From Proteobacteria bacterium ST_bin11 (lineage in GTDB: Bacteria; Pseudomonadota; Gammaproteobacteria; Methylococcales; Methylomonadaceae): a stretch of 64,000 nucleotides of DNA. The notes below the pieces were generated by a model. It made no database searches. It saw nothing but the letters and a program-made list of their open reading frames with translations, and was not told the origin of the DNA. The DNA lies in the NCBI GenBank assembly GCA_002083615.1, contig MSXO01000022.1, forward strand, positions 112,432-176,431, written 5' to 3'. A program made the translations under genes and the position numbers. The first letter of the stretch is position 1; each line of letters opens with the position of its first letter. This document shows, in pieces, positions 1 to 8,072 of the stretch.

Positions 1-440
1 CCGATCGCCTCCGAGCCATAAAAGCTGGACTGCGGGCCGCGGGTAATTTCCACCCGCTCGATTTGATCGATGGGAATAAACTGAAACGGACTGGTGCCGG
101 TGGTGACCGAACCAACCTTGATGCCGTCGATCAGAACCAGTACATGATCGGCATTAGTACCGCGCAGAAAGATATTCGTATCCTTGCCGTAACCGCCGCT
201 CTGCACCATGTCAACGCCTGGCGTACCTTTTAATAACTCCGGTAAGGTTCTGACCTGAAGTTTCTCGATGTCCTGGCGCGTGTAAACTGTCATCGCCGTG
301 GCCAATTCGTTTTGCCGGGTTTCGGTTCGGGTAGCGGTGACGACGGTTTCCGCCAGATTGACCGCCTCGTCGCCATTTGCCGCCAGCACTGGAAAAGGCG
401 TACTCGCCAGAAATAAAGCTTTGTATAGAATTTTTTGCAT
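1..440 (-). CDS. btuB: TonB-dependent receptor, BtuB-like (5' part only)
   Basis: This is the N-terminal 146 residues of an outer-membrane TonB-dependent receptor; the gene runs off the left edge of the window. Translation from the ATG at 440 gives a signal peptide (MQKILYKALFLAS...VLA), then a TonB-box-like ETVVTATRTE, and a plug domain with LRGTNADHVLVLIDGIKVG and IERVEITRGPQSSFYGSEAI. These plug motifs are typical of the BtuB family. The cobalamin riboswitch directly upstream makes vitamin B12 or a related corrinoid the likely substrate. The barrel is not visible, so substrate assignment rests on the plug and the riboswitch. Confidence 0.85.
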   Translation of the reverse strand, partial: MQKILYKALFLASTPFPVLAANGDEAVNLAETVVTATRTETRQNELATAMTVYTRQDIEKLQVRTLPELLKGTPGVDMVQSGGYGKDTNIFLRGTNADHVLVLIDGIKVGSVTTGTSPFQFIPIDQIERVEITRGPQSSFYGSEAI

Positions 441-539
441 ATTGTCCTCTGCGCCCGCCGCGCATCCGGGGAAAAAGGACAGAGGAAAAACGGCAGACGA
501 AAAAGACGGAGGCAGGCTAGGCATGAACTCAGACCATTC

Positions 540-730
540 CGTAAACAGCCCTCCGCTGTCTCGAATGATCTTCCGGGCCAGTCTCCGGGCTCATAAGTGG
601 CGTTAGGCCTGATCTACGACCTTCCCATGCAAAGCGCACAGTGGCAAAAACGTAGCTCTTTACTTATCTACCGTTGCGGGGGCAGCGTCGGCATAGGCGG
701 TTAAAACCGCCGCACCGACTTCCTGTTTAA
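540..730 (-). promoter_or_regulatory. Cobalamin riboswitch
   Basis: Read on the minus strand, the leader of the btuB-like gene holds the conserved cobalamin riboswitch blocks in order: GCTGCCCCCGCAACGGTA, then GCCACTG, then ATGGGAAGGTCG, then the B12-box region GAGCCCGGAGACTGGCCCGG. A hairpin region follows before the start codon. When adenosylcobalamin is bound, this class usually represses translation or transcription of the downstream transporter. Confidence 0.93.
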
Positions 731-772
731 GCGTGGCCGAGAAACGGCGCAAACACCTGAAAGAAGCGGGGA

Positions 773-801
773 ATTGTAGGGAGTCGAAGCCGATAAAGCA
801 A
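773..801 (-). promoter_or_regulatory. Candidate sigma-70 promoter for riboswitch-btuB
   Basis: On the minus strand there is TTGCTT, a 17-base spacer and TACAAT, placing transcription start about 35 bases before the riboswitch. The -10 matches 5 of 6 consensus bases; the -35 matches only 3 of 6. Confidence 0.4.
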
Positions 802-831
802 GAACACCTGGTCGATTACAGCCAAACCGCA

Positions 832-859
832 TTGCAAATACCCCTTTACCTGCTATACA
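832..859 (+). promoter_or_regulatory. Candidate extended -10 promoter for fliW
   Basis: TTGCAA at 832-837, a 16-base spacer, and TATACA at 854-859 preceded by TG one base upstream. It would start transcription about 50 bases before fliW. Confidence 0.45.
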
Positions 860-914
860 TTGGTGCATTGATCAATGCTGTTAACTTAGACTTCAAACGA
901 ATACGGGCGGGATT

Positions 915-1373
915 ATGGAAATTCAATCGAAATTGTTAGGCAACCAAGATATCAATCCGGACACCATCATCAATTTTCCGCGCGGCCTACCCGGTTTCGA
1001 AGATCAGACTCGCTTTAAGTTATTTCATCAGGAGGGCAGCGAAATTGTCTATTGGCTGCAATCGGTCGATAACGCGGAGCTCACTTTTTCCGCCGCCCAT
1101 CCCACCAATTTCAACATCAATTACAGTTTCACGGTCACCGATCCCGAAGAAACGCTTCTGCAAATGGAGCCGGGTGACGATTTGGTGATTTTGATTCTGC
1201 TGCACAAAGATAATGAAGAGGATAACGGGAAGCCGACTATCAAAGGTTCGATTAAATCGCCGATCCTGATCAACGCCAACAAGCGCATTGGTATGCAAAA
1301 AGTATTGGTAGCGATTGAACAAAGCATCACACTGACCGAAAAGATCAGTGAAATCGACGTATCGGAAGCTTAA
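915..1373 (+). CDS. fliW: Flagellar assembly factor FliW
   Basis: A 152-residue protein of the FliW family. The conserved N-terminal block NFPRGLPGFED is present, and the full length matches the family (about 130-155 residues). FliW binds the RNA-binding regulator CsrA and relieves CsrA repression of flagellin translation; it also interacts with flagellin. There are no flagellar genes in the neighbourhood and no csrA next to it, so it stands alone between btuB and panD. A weak extended -10 promoter lies upstream. The role in this organism is inferred from the family. Confidence 0.88.
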   Translation: MEIQSKLLGNQDINPDTIINFPRGLPGFEDQTRFKLFHQEGSEIVYWLQSVDNAELTFSAAHPTNFNINYSFTVTDPEETLLQMEPGDDLVILILLHKDNEEDNGKPTIKGSIKSPILINANKRIGMQKVLVAIEQSITLTEKISEIDVSEA

Positions 1374-1386
1374 AGATGAGAACAGC

Positions 1387-1412
1387 CCGCCGGCGACTAT
1401 AGTCACCGGCGG
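1387..1412. terminator. Hairpin between convergent fliW and panD
   Basis: A 12-pair stem with one mismatch (CCGCCGGCGACT / AGTCACCGGCGG) and a two-base loop sits in the gap between two convergent genes. No long U-run follows on either strand, so termination efficiency is uncertain. Confidence 0.55.
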
Positions 1413-1421
1413 CCGTTTAAA

Positions 1422-1802
1422 TCAGGCGGCCTGAACAGGAATGGAATGACTGGAATGGCTAATATGATTGTTGCCGTCGAAATACACCAAAGTCGGCTTG
1501 TAGTTCTTTAGTTCCTTCTCATCTAGGCTAGCGAATGCACAGATGATAATCAAATCGCCCGGGCACGCCAGCCTTGCAGCAGCCCCATTTATCGAAAACA
1601 CGCCGGAACCGTCTTCAGCACGAATCGCATAGGTTGTAAAGCGCTGACCATTGTTGATGTTGTAAATATGGATTTGCTCGTACTCCCTAATTCCGGAAAA
1701 ATCCAAAATTTTACCGTCAATAGCACACGATCCTTCGTAATCCAGCTCGGAATGCGTTACCCGCGCACGGTGTAACTTAGCTTTAAGCATGTTTATGTTC
1801 AT
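1422..1802 (-). CDS. panD: Aspartate 1-decarboxylase
   Basis: A pyruvoyl enzyme that converts L-aspartate to beta-alanine for pantothenate synthesis. The precursor self-cleaves between Gly and Ser in the motif YEGSCAID to give beta and alpha chains; the alpha-chain Ser becomes the pyruvoyl group. Starting at the ATG at 1802 (MNINMLKAKLHRARVTH) puts the cleavage at Gly24-Ser25, exactly as in E. coli PanD; a TTG three codons upstream is less likely. Other conserved parts are IYNINNGQRFTTYAI and NGAAARLACPGDLIIICAF. It lies downstream of panB and panC on the same strand. Confidence 0.95.
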   Translation of the reverse strand: MNINMLKAKLHRARVTHSELDYEGSCAIDGKILDFSGIREYEQIHIYNINNGQRFTTYAIRAEDGSGVFSINGAAARLACPGDLIIICAFASLDEKELKNYKPTLVYFDGNNHISHSSHSIPVQAA

Positions 1803-1898
1803 GGTAAACAAGGTCGAATACTAGGGTCGGCGATTATGCCTGAAATCGACCCTGCTATCAAATTTAAGCATTCGCTTTTACAGGCAAAGAACGAAGCG

Positions 1899-2750
1899 TC
1901 AGCTTCTGGCTTTAGAAAAATACAAGTTATCGATCAGACGTGTATTGCCTAACTTGGCAGCAGCCAAAATCAGCAGATCAGAGTCGCTAAAACTCGCGGG
2001 CATTAAATCCGCACTGCGACAGATAGTTAGATAGTCGACGGCAAAACCGGCTTGTTGCAGATTCTGCTTTTGCTGTTCCGCTACCATGACGTAATCGCCA
2101 TGCCCGGCTAAAATTTGGTCCCTTGCTGCGCATAAGGCTCGATAGAGTTTGGATGCCTGTTGTCGTTGTTGGGCGGATAGATAGCCATTACGAGAACTCA
2201 TCGCCAGGCCATCGATTTCTCGCACCGTAGACACGCCCTCGACCCGAACCGGTATGTTTAGATCTGCCACCATTTGCCGAATTATCGTCAACTGCTGAAA
2301 ATCCTTCTCTCCCAGTAGCAGTAGATCAGGCTGCACCATATTTAATAACTTGCAAACCACCAATGCCACGCCGTCGAAATGTCCGGGCCGGCTGGCACCG
2401 CAATACAGGCTTGACAAGCCATTCACAGAAATGCCGGTTCGTGAGGTTTGCGGATACATTTCAGTGATGGACGGCAAGAACAGTAAATCGGCACCGCTTG
2501 CTATCAGTTTTTCCTGATCCTGCTGTTCGGTACGCGGGTAGCTGGCAAAATCTTCGTTTGGCCCGAATTGAGTAGGGTTAACGAAAATACTCACCACCAC
2601 TTTAGCGGCCTGCTGCCGGGCGGTACTAACCAGTTTGATATGTCCGGCATGCAAGTTGCCCATGGTCGGGACGAAGCCGACGCTTTGCCCTGCTTGCCGC
2701 CATTGCCGGATGACATCTCTCAATGCGAGGGCGTTGGTGACTATTTCCAT
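1899..2750 (-). CDS. panC: Pantothenate synthetase
   Basis: Pantoate-beta-alanine ligase, 283 residues, the last step of pantothenate synthesis: ATP-dependent joining of pantoate and beta-alanine through pantoyl-adenylate. The nucleotidyltransferase fold is marked by FVPTMGNLHAGH near residue 30 (HIGH-like) and SSRNGYLS near residue 187 (KMSKS-like). FVNPTQFGPNEDF and GEKDFQQLTIIRQMV are also family hallmarks. It lies between panB (108-base gap) and panD on the same strand. Length is normal for the family. Confidence 0.97.
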   Translation of the reverse strand: MEIVTNALALRDVIRQWRQAGQSVGFVPTMGNLHAGHIKLVSTARQQAAKVVVSIFVNPTQFGPNEDFASYPRTEQQDQEKLIASGADLLFLPSITEMYPQTSRTGISVNGLSSLYCGASRPGHFDGVALVVCKLLNMVQPDLLLLGEKDFQQLTIIRQMVADLNIPVRVEGVSTVREIDGLAMSSRNGYLSAQQRQQASKLYRALCAARDQILAGHGDYVMVAEQQKQNLQQAGFAVDYLTICRSADLMPASFSDSDLLILAAAKLGNTRLIDNLYFSKARS

Positions 2751-2858
2751 AAACAGGCCTTATAAAATCCCCAAAAGGAAGGGCAGAGTGACTGTGGGAT
2801 AATACAAACTCCGCAATAGCGAAGGAGGCTTCTTGGGGCTGCAACAGTCCGCATAAGC

Positions 2859-3668
2859 TCAATAACTGTGTTCGGAAGCAGGGAATTGTGCGGATTTAAC
2901 CGCTTTATGATATAGGCGTACCGCGTCTTCAATGCTGGAGACGTCGGCTAAAAAGTCTTTGGAAAAGCGTGGCCGCTTGCCGACGCTGATATTCAACATG
3001 TCGTAAAGCACCAATACCTGACCATCGCAATTGACACCGGCACCGATACCGATGACCGGGATGCTCAGGCATTGACTTATTTCGGCAGCTAATTCCGCTG
3101 GCACGCATTCCAAGATTAAAAGACCGGCGCCTGCTTGTTGGATATTTTCGGCATCCGCAACGATTTGCCGGGCCTGTTTCTGTTCCCTGCCTTGTACTTT
3201 ATAGCCACCCAAGCGATTCACCGATTGCGGCAACAGGCCTAAATGAGCACAAACCGGAATACCTTGTTCGACCAGAAAGCGGATGACCTCAAGCTTGGCA
3301 CCTTCCAACTTGACCATTTGCGCGCCGCCAAGCTGCATCAAACTTGCCGCATTTAACAAAGCTTGCTCCGGGGTGGCATAGCTGGCAAACGGTAAATCGG
3401 CAATAACATAAGCTCGTTTTCTGGCCATTGCCACACTGCGACAGTGATACACCATATCGTTCACTGTGACAGGCAAGGTACTGCTGTGCCCCTGAATTAC
3501 CATTCCGAGTGAATCGCCGACCAATAGTACGTCGATACCGGCCCGGTCCAGCAGTGCACTGAAACTGGCGTCATAAGCAGTCAGGCAACTGATTTTTTCG
3601 CCGGCTCGCTTCATCGCCGCCAGATCGCTGATAGTCAGGGTGTTCAGGGCATCGGCATATAAACTCAT
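2859..3668 (-). CDS. panB: 3-methyl-2-oxobutanoate hydroxymethyltransferase
   Basis: Ketopantoate hydroxymethyltransferase transfers a hydroxymethyl group from methylene-tetrahydrofolate to alpha-ketoisovalerate, the first committed step of pantothenate synthesis. Visible hallmarks are ISCLTAYDASFSALLDRAG, VLLVGDSLGMV, MVKLEGAK and PVIGIGAGVNCDGQVLV. The ATG at 3668 overlaps the folK stop as ATGA, pointing to translational coupling; an in-frame start 11 codons upstream would sit inside folK and is less likely. This gives 269 residues, close to the family norm. Confidence 0.96.
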   Translation of the reverse strand: MSLYADALNTLTISDLAAMKRAGEKISCLTAYDASFSALLDRAGIDVLLVGDSLGMVIQGHSSTLPVTVNDMVYHCRSVAMARKRAYVIADLPFASYATPEQALLNAASLMQLGGAQMVKLEGAKLEVIRFLVEQGIPVCAHLGLLPQSVNRLGGYKVQGREQKQARQIVADAENIQQAGAGLLILECVPAELAAEISQCLSIPVIGIGAGVNCDGQVLVLYDMLNISVGKRPRFSKDFLADVSSIEDAVRLYHKAVKSAQFPASEHSY

Positions 3669-4168
3669 GCTGCGATTTTCCGCAAACCGTCGGCTGGACA
3701 AGCCGCTAATAATCGTGGCAAAGAATCCAGGCCTGGAATGGTTAGGTCAGGGCTCGTTATGTCAGCTAAGGGATACAGCACAAACGCGCGTTTGGCTAAT
3801 TCCGGATGCGGCACAGTCAGGTCCGGTTGATTAATACGCTGTTCAGCGTAAAGCAATAGATCCAAATCCAGTGTTCTTGCTCCCCAACGCACACTACGGA
3901 GCCGGCCATGCTGGTTTTCGATCTGCTGCAATTGTCTGAGCAAAGCCAATGGCTCCAACTCGGTAGAAATGCGCAGCGCCGCGTTGACATAATCGGGTTG
4001 ATCTTGCGGGCCGACCGGCGTACTGCGATACAACGGGGAGAAGGCAATTTCGGTTACGCCCGGCAGGGCCGCGATTTCCAGTCTGGCCCGGTTGACATGA
4101 TCGATAGAGTCTTCGAGATTGCTGCCCAAGCCTATATAAGCCTCGACAGCTGACTTAGCTAGCGTCAT
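3665..4168 (-). CDS. folK: HPPK, 6-hydroxymethyldihydropterin pyrophosphokinase
   Basis: A 167-residue folate biosynthesis enzyme that pyrophosphorylates 6-hydroxymethyl-7,8-dihydropterin using ATP. Motifs seen are AYIGLGSNLEDS at the N-terminus, YRSTPVGPQDQPDYVNAA, and the ATP/Mg region RWGARTLDLDLLLY with the DLD metal ligands, followed by TVPHPELAKRAFVLYPLADI. The start overlaps the end of pcnB by 14 bases and the stop overlaps panB. The order pcnB-folK-panB is the same as in E. coli. It ties folate and pantothenate synthesis into one transcription unit. Confidence 0.96.
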   Translation of the reverse strand: MTLAKSAVEAYIGLGSNLEDSIDHVNRARLEIAALPGVTEIAFSPLYRSTPVGPQDQPDYVNAALRISTELEPLALLRQLQQIENQHGRLRSVRWGARTLDLDLLLYAEQRINQPDLTVPHPELAKRAFVLYPLADITSPDLTIPGLDSLPRLLAACPADGLRKIAA

Positions 4169-5546
4169 TGCCGATCGGGGCAGGCTTGGCTCGGGAACGG
4201 TAACGACCGGTTTTCCGGTTACGAGATTTGCCGTTGCCGGATTTTGGCGGCGCAGTCATTCTTTCGCGCTCAGCATCGTCGGCCACTTGAAAACCTGTCC
4301 ACCACTCCACCAACTCCGGGTCGGCGCCGCCGGTTTCTGCCCGCAGCCTTAAAAAATCGTAAGCCGCTCTAAATTTAGGCTGCTCGATTAACCGATACGG
4401 CCGAGGACCAACCGTTCTGGAAAATTTATTCTGTAAGAACCAGACTTCGCGCATGGATTGGGTAATGTGACGCGGCAGCGCGGTGATTTTGATCTGCTTG
4501 GTCAGTACCTCGTTGGCGGCGTTCTGATAAGCTAGCGTTTCACTTTCGCCGTGGGCAATACGTTTTTGAGCGGCCAGTTGCAATGGCTCCCACAATAAGG
4601 CGGCCAGCAAGAAGTAAGGGGTTAGGGTTTTGCCGTCATTGAAGCGGTTGTCCGAGTTTTCCAAGGCCCTGATCAAAAACAAGCGGGGAAAATCCTGATC
4701 TTCGCTGGCGAGGCAACGGTCGGTATCCGGAAACAAAATAGCAAACAAGCCATAATGTCTGAGCATCTCAAACGTTTGCAGTCCGTAACCCGATAAAAAC
4801 AATTTGATGACTTCGTCGTAAAGGCGGGCCGAGGGGATGCTCTTTAGCAAATCGGCTTGAGCGTAAATCGGTTTTTCCGTGTCCGGGTGCAGCGTAAAGC
4901 CAAGCTTTACCGCGAAACGGATTGCGCGCAGCATGCGCACCGGATCTTCTCGGTAGCGCACTTCCGGGTCGCCGATCAAGCGCATAACAGCAGCCGCATG
5001 ATCCTGCATGCCGCCGGTATAATCGACTACCGAAAAATCGCGGATGTTGTAATACAGCGCATTAACGGTGAAATCGCGGCGCCAGACGTCTTGCTCTAGT
5101 GTGCCGAACACGTTATCACGCAGTAAGCGACCGTCTTCATGCACCACATGCTGGTCGGATTCTTCCAGCTCGGAGCCGCGAAACGTCGCCACCTCGATGA
5201 TCTCGCGGCCAAAAAACACATGCGCGAGACGAAAGCGCCTGCCAATAATCCGGCAATTACGAAACACTTGCTTGATTTGCTCTGGACTGGCGTTAGTCGC
5301 CACGTCGAAATCCTTCGGTTCCCGTCCCAAAAGTAAATCTCTGACACAGCCGCCGACCAGATAGGCCTCGTAATCGGCTTTTTTCAAGCGCTGCAATACT
5401 TTCAGGGCATTTTCACTGATTTGCGCACGAGAAATGCAATGCTCTGAACGCGGATAAATCTTCACGGCACTCGAGCCCGCCGACTCATTGACCGGTTCGG
5501 CAACTTGTTCCGCCGGTGAAAAGATTTTTTTGAAGAAACTAAAAAT
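4155..5546 (-). CDS. pcnB: Poly(A) polymerase I, probable AUU start
   Basis: Adds poly(A) tails to RNA 3' ends, promoting decay. The nucleotidyltransferase core shows LVGGCVRDLLLG and PKDFDVATNASPEQ, followed by RRFRLAHVFFG, IIEVATFRG and the RNA-binding region DPVRMLRAIRFAVKLGF. The C-terminus is basic (GNGKSRNRKTGRYRSRAKP). A GTG at 5465 would begin at KIYPRSEH, but the frame stays open upstream and encodes FSFFKKIFSP..., resembling the N-terminus of E. coli PAP I. The only credible start there is ATT at 5546, preceded by AGGGAT at proper spacing; this gives 463 residues, close to the 465-residue E. coli precursor. E. coli pcnB is also known to use AUU. Identity is certain, the start inferred. 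Confidence 0.93.
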   Translation of the reverse strand: MFSFFKKIFSPAEQVAEPVNESAGSSAVKIYPRSEHCISRAQISENALKVLQRLKKADYEAYLVGGCVRDLLLGREPKDFDVATNASPEQIKQVFRNCRIIGRRFRLAHVFFGREIIEVATFRGSELEESDQHVVHEDGRLLRDNVFGTLEQDVWRRDFTVNALYYNIRDFSVVDYTGGMQDHAAAVMRLIGDPEVRYREDPVRMLRAIRFAVKLGFTLHPDTEKPIYAQADLLKSIPSARLYDEVIKLFLSGYGLQTFEMLRHYGLFAILFPDTDRCLASEDQDFPRLFLIRALENSDNRFNDGKTLTPYFLLAALLWEPLQLAAQKRIAHGESETLAYQNAANEVLTKQIKITALPRHITQSMREVWFLQNKFSRTVGPRPYRLIEQPKFRAAYDFLRLRAETGGADPELVEWWTGFQVADDAERERMTAPPKSGNGKSRNRKTGRYRSRAKPAPIGNDAS

Positions 5547-5791
5547 GACTTTATCCCTTAATTTAGAATGACGTTTGCCAGCTTTTTCGAGGCTTCGGGC
5601 GCGAACGTCCTGGCGGGCTTATCATAACACCTCGCCAGATTTAAGCTCAATCAAGCACATTCTTTTACATTCACTTGGGTTGAATGTAGAATTTCGCCAT
5701 TCGCCGAATATTTGGCGTAATGACCTAAAAATTGGCTGTACTTGTCGCCCTTAGGCAGGTGACGGGGAATTTATTTCGGAGAGTGGAGCGT

Positions 5792-5971
5792 ATGTTTAAA
5801 AAAATGTTACTGGGTTTTGTAGATCAACCTGTATTTACTAGTCTTTTCGTTGCCGATTTTGCGCTGTTGGTTTTCCATAGACCGCCCTTTCTGTTTTCCA
5901 TAGTGATGATCGGCGCGTTGGTGGGTATGAGCATGTACATGGGGCAAAAACTGGCAATTTTCGAAAAATAA
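5792..5971 (+). CDS. Small membrane protein, unknown function
   Basis: A 59-residue protein starting at the ATG at 5792, which is preceded by a GGAG-containing ribosome site. It is hydrophobic, with one or two predicted membrane segments (FTSLFVADFALLVF and FLFSIVMIGALVGMSMYM). I do not recognise a family. The next gene, an RDD protein, begins at the base after its stop codon, so the two are probably translated together. Possibly a small partner of the RDD protein. Confidence 0.6.
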   Translation: MFKKMLLGFVDQPVFTSLFVADFALLVFHRPPFLFSIVMIGALVGMSMYMGQKLAIFEK

Positions 5972-6436
5972 TTGCAAGAATCTTCTAAAGCAAGCCCCGC
6001 AAAACCCGGCGCGGATTCGTCGTCCGCCCCGGGTTTTTTGCGTCGACTGGCGGCTGCTTGCTACGATGCCTTCCTGCTGCTGGCGGTATGGTTCTTCGCC
6101 ACCGCAATCGCTCTACCTTTCAACGCTGGCCAGGCATTTGCTAGCGATCAGTTTTTTTTTCCACTGTATCTGCTGATAATCAGCTTTGTTTTCTACGGTT
6201 GGTTTTGGACCCACGGCGGCCAAACCTTGGGCTTGCGCGCTTGGAAAATAAAAGTGTGCACTCCGGATGGCCATTGTCCGGATTGGCGACAAGCCGGCGT
6301 CCGCTTCATTGGCGCGTTGTTATCCTGGGCCTGTTTGGGGCTGGGGTTTTTCTGGTGTCTAGTCGATAAAAACGGCCAGTGCTGGCACGATTACCTATCA
6401 AAAACCCGGTTGGTTTTTCAGGAAGAAAAGCGCTGA
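5972..6436 (+). CDS. RDD family membrane protein
   Basis: A 154-residue protein with the RDD domain: an N-terminal GFLRRLAAACYDAFLLL segment (the R..D pair that names the family), a second membrane segment LYLLIISFVFYGWFW, then THGGQTLGLRAWKIKV, and a third segment around LSWACLGLGFFWCLVDKNGQCWHDYLSKT. The function of RDD proteins is mostly unknown; some have been linked to Na+ or osmotic tolerance. The start appears to be a TTG directly after the stop of the upstream small gene, suggesting translational coupling. Small size fits a single-domain member. Confidence 0.8.
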   Translation: MQESSKASPAKPGADSSSAPGFLRRLAAACYDAFLLLAVWFFATAIALPFNAGQAFASDQFFFPLYLLIISFVFYGWFWTHGGQTLGLRAWKIKVCTPDGHCPDWRQAGVRFIGALLSWACLGLGFFWCLVDKNGQCWHDYLSKTRLVFQEEKR

Positions 6437-6460
6437 CCGCAAAAGCGGATATGCTATATT
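6433..6460 (+). promoter_or_regulatory. Candidate extended -10 promoter
   Basis: CTGACC at 6433-6438, a 16-base spacer and TATATT at 6455-6460 with an upstream TGC, giving ATGCTATATT. It lies about 35 bases before the secreted-protein gene at 6496. The same ATGCTATATT string occurs before lptM at 60091. Confidence 0.5.
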
Positions 6461-6495
6461 CGCGGCTCGATTAATCTCTCACCCGGGAGCATACA

Positions 6496-6882
6496 ATGAA
6501 AACAATAACAATATTATTATCCCTGATTGCCGCATTAGCGGTATCTAACGCCAGCGCCGAGGTCAAACTGCAGGACAATTCCAAACTGCTGGGTAAATGG
6601 CAGGTCACTCACGAAGCGCTGGCCCTGGATCGCGAAAAGAAAACCTTGCATGTCACTTGGGAGTTTCAAAAAGACGGCACCTTGGTAACAACCGGTGAAG
6701 ATGCGCGTAGCGGCATCGGCGAAATGACTATCCCGATCAAATATAGCGTGGCTGACGGTGTGATCAAAAAACAAATTACCCCAGGCCGGGAAAAATACGA
6801 AGATTGCGCAGTGGTGGAAATGGACGAAAAAAACGCAATTTTGAAATGTAAATTTCTGTACCTGTTTATGACTCGCAAATAA
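6496..6882 (+). CDS. Secreted protein, unknown, lipocalin-like pattern
   Basis: A 128-residue protein with a clear Sec signal peptide (MKTITILLSLIAALAVSNASA). The mature part begins near LQDNSKLLGKWQVTHE and alternates short beta strands (LHVTWEFQKDGTLVTTGED, IKYSVADGVIKKQITPGRE, CAVVEMDEKNAILKCKF), the pattern of small lipocalin-like or DUF-type periplasmic domains with a GKW start. Two cysteines, in EDCAVV and LKCKF, could form a disulfide. A good ribosome site (CCGGGAG) and its own promoter precede it. No specific family is assigned. Confidence 0.7.
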   Translation: MKTITILLSLIAALAVSNASAEVKLQDNSKLLGKWQVTHEALALDREKKTLHVTWEFQKDGTLVTTGEDARSGIGEMTIPIKYSVADGVIKKQITPGREKYEDCAVVEMDEKNAILKCKFLYLFMTRK

Positions 6883-6953
6883 CAGTACGCATTGCTTCGG
6901 TCGACGGTTTTAACTTAAAGCTCTCGCCATGCACGCTTTGATGAACTCGCAGC

Positions 6954-6979
6954 GGAACGGAAGCAATAGTTTCCGTTCC
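6954..6979. terminator. Hairpin between convergent genes
   Basis: A perfect 9-pair stem (GGAACGGAA / TTCCGTTCC) with an 8-base loop lies between the convergent secreted-protein gene and lptG. No U-run follows, so it is only a candidate bidirectional terminator. Confidence 0.5.
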
Positions 6980-7001
6980 TTAGAGCGGCGCTCATAAGCA
7001 C

Positions 7002-8072
7002 CTAGCTGACTCGCCTAACTGCGATTAGCGCCCCGCAAAAGACCACTGTACTCGGCAATATCGCCATCAGCATGGGATTCATGTCGTAAACCAAGCCAAC
7101 ATGACCGGCGATCCGGTCGAAGATGTTAAACGTCATCCCGATTACGATGCCCACCATGATGCGCGCGCCGGTACTAGTGCCGCGACCTATACCTATCACA
7201 AACGGCGCCGACACCATCAACATCACAAAGGTCACAAACGGGTTAATCAAACGACTCCAGAATGCCAACTCGTAAACTTGAGACTTTTGATTGTTCTGTT
7301 TCAGAAAGTCGATGTACATAAATAAATCGTATAGCGATAAATTGTCCGATTTGACCACGGCCACTTTCAGCAAATCCGAATCGATGCTGGATTTCCAAGC
7401 CTGTTCAGCTTGAGTGCCGGCATAAATTTGTTGCCGATTGATTTCAGATTGCTTGACGCTTTCCAAACGCCATTGTTTATCGCCTAAATATTGCGCATGC
7501 TCGGCATGCCTGATGCGGTTGAGTTTCTGCGTATCGTCGACATCGTAAATCCGCACATCGGCTAGCGAGCCATCATCGAGAATTTTACGGACATTGATAA
7601 AGCTATTGCCCTCCCTCAGCCACATCCCGTATTGGGATCGCATCACCACGCCGTCGTGTAGCGCCGTAGTTTTCAGTACTTGCGCGGCCCGTTCGCATGG
7701 CGGTGCCACGAACTCGCCCACCAGTTCGGCAATGGTCACCAAGAGCAAGCCCGCCAACATAATTGTCCTGATGATCCAGGCGATTGATAAACCCGCGCCG
7801 CGCATCGCGACAATTTCGCGGTTATTCGCCATCGAGCCCACCACGAACAAGCTACCCAGCAAAGCCGCCGACGGCACCAGCTCGTAAAACACCCGTGGCG
7901 AGGTTAACGTCAAAAACCATAGGATCTGCTTTAGGCCGTAACCGCCTTGCCCCAAATCTTTTAACTCATCGCTGAAGCTGAATAAATTGAACAGCGTCAG
8001 TAACAATATCACCGCAATCAAGGAGCCCTTGACGACCTCCTTAACGATGTAAATAGTCAGTACGTTGATCAT
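7002..8072 (-). CDS. lptG: LPS export permease LptG
   Basis: One of the two inner-membrane subunits of the LptB2FG ABC transporter, which pulls lipopolysaccharide out of the inner membrane and feeds it to the LptC-A-D bridge. The 356-residue protein has the family layout: two N-terminal transmembrane pairs (VVKGSLIAVILLLTLFNLF; FYELVPSAALLGSLFVVGSMANNREIVAMRGAGLS), a periplasmic beta-jellyroll from about residue 125 to 265, and C-terminal membrane segments. The ATG overlaps the stop of lptF as ATGA. Confidence 0.95.
   Translation of the reverse strand: MINVLTIYIVKEVVKGSLIAVILLLTLFNLFSFSDELKDLGQGGYGLKQILWFLTLTSPRVFYELVPSAALLGSLFVVGSMANNREIVAMRGAGLSIAWIIRTIMLAGLLLVTIAELVGEFVAPPCERAAQVLKTTALHDGVVMRSQYGMWLREGNSFINVRKILDDGSLADVRIYDVDDTQKLNRIRHAEHAQYLGDKQWRLESVKQSEINRQQIYAGTQAEQAWKSSIDSDLLKVAVVKSDNLSLYDLFMYIDFLKQNNQKSQVYELAFWSRLINPFVTFVMLMVSAPFVIGIGRGTSTGARIMVGIVIGMTFNIFDRIAGHVGLVYDMNPMLMAILPSTVVFCGALIAVRRVS

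Noticed and set aside
733..939. Open frame overlapping the fliW start
   Set aside because: It lies over the riboswitch promoter and fliW promoter and runs into fliW in another frame; no protein-like character.
5669..5689. ACATTC/GAATGT inverted repeat upstream of the small membrane gene
   Set aside because: Only a 6-pair stem with a 9-base loop; too weak to call an operator without comparison.
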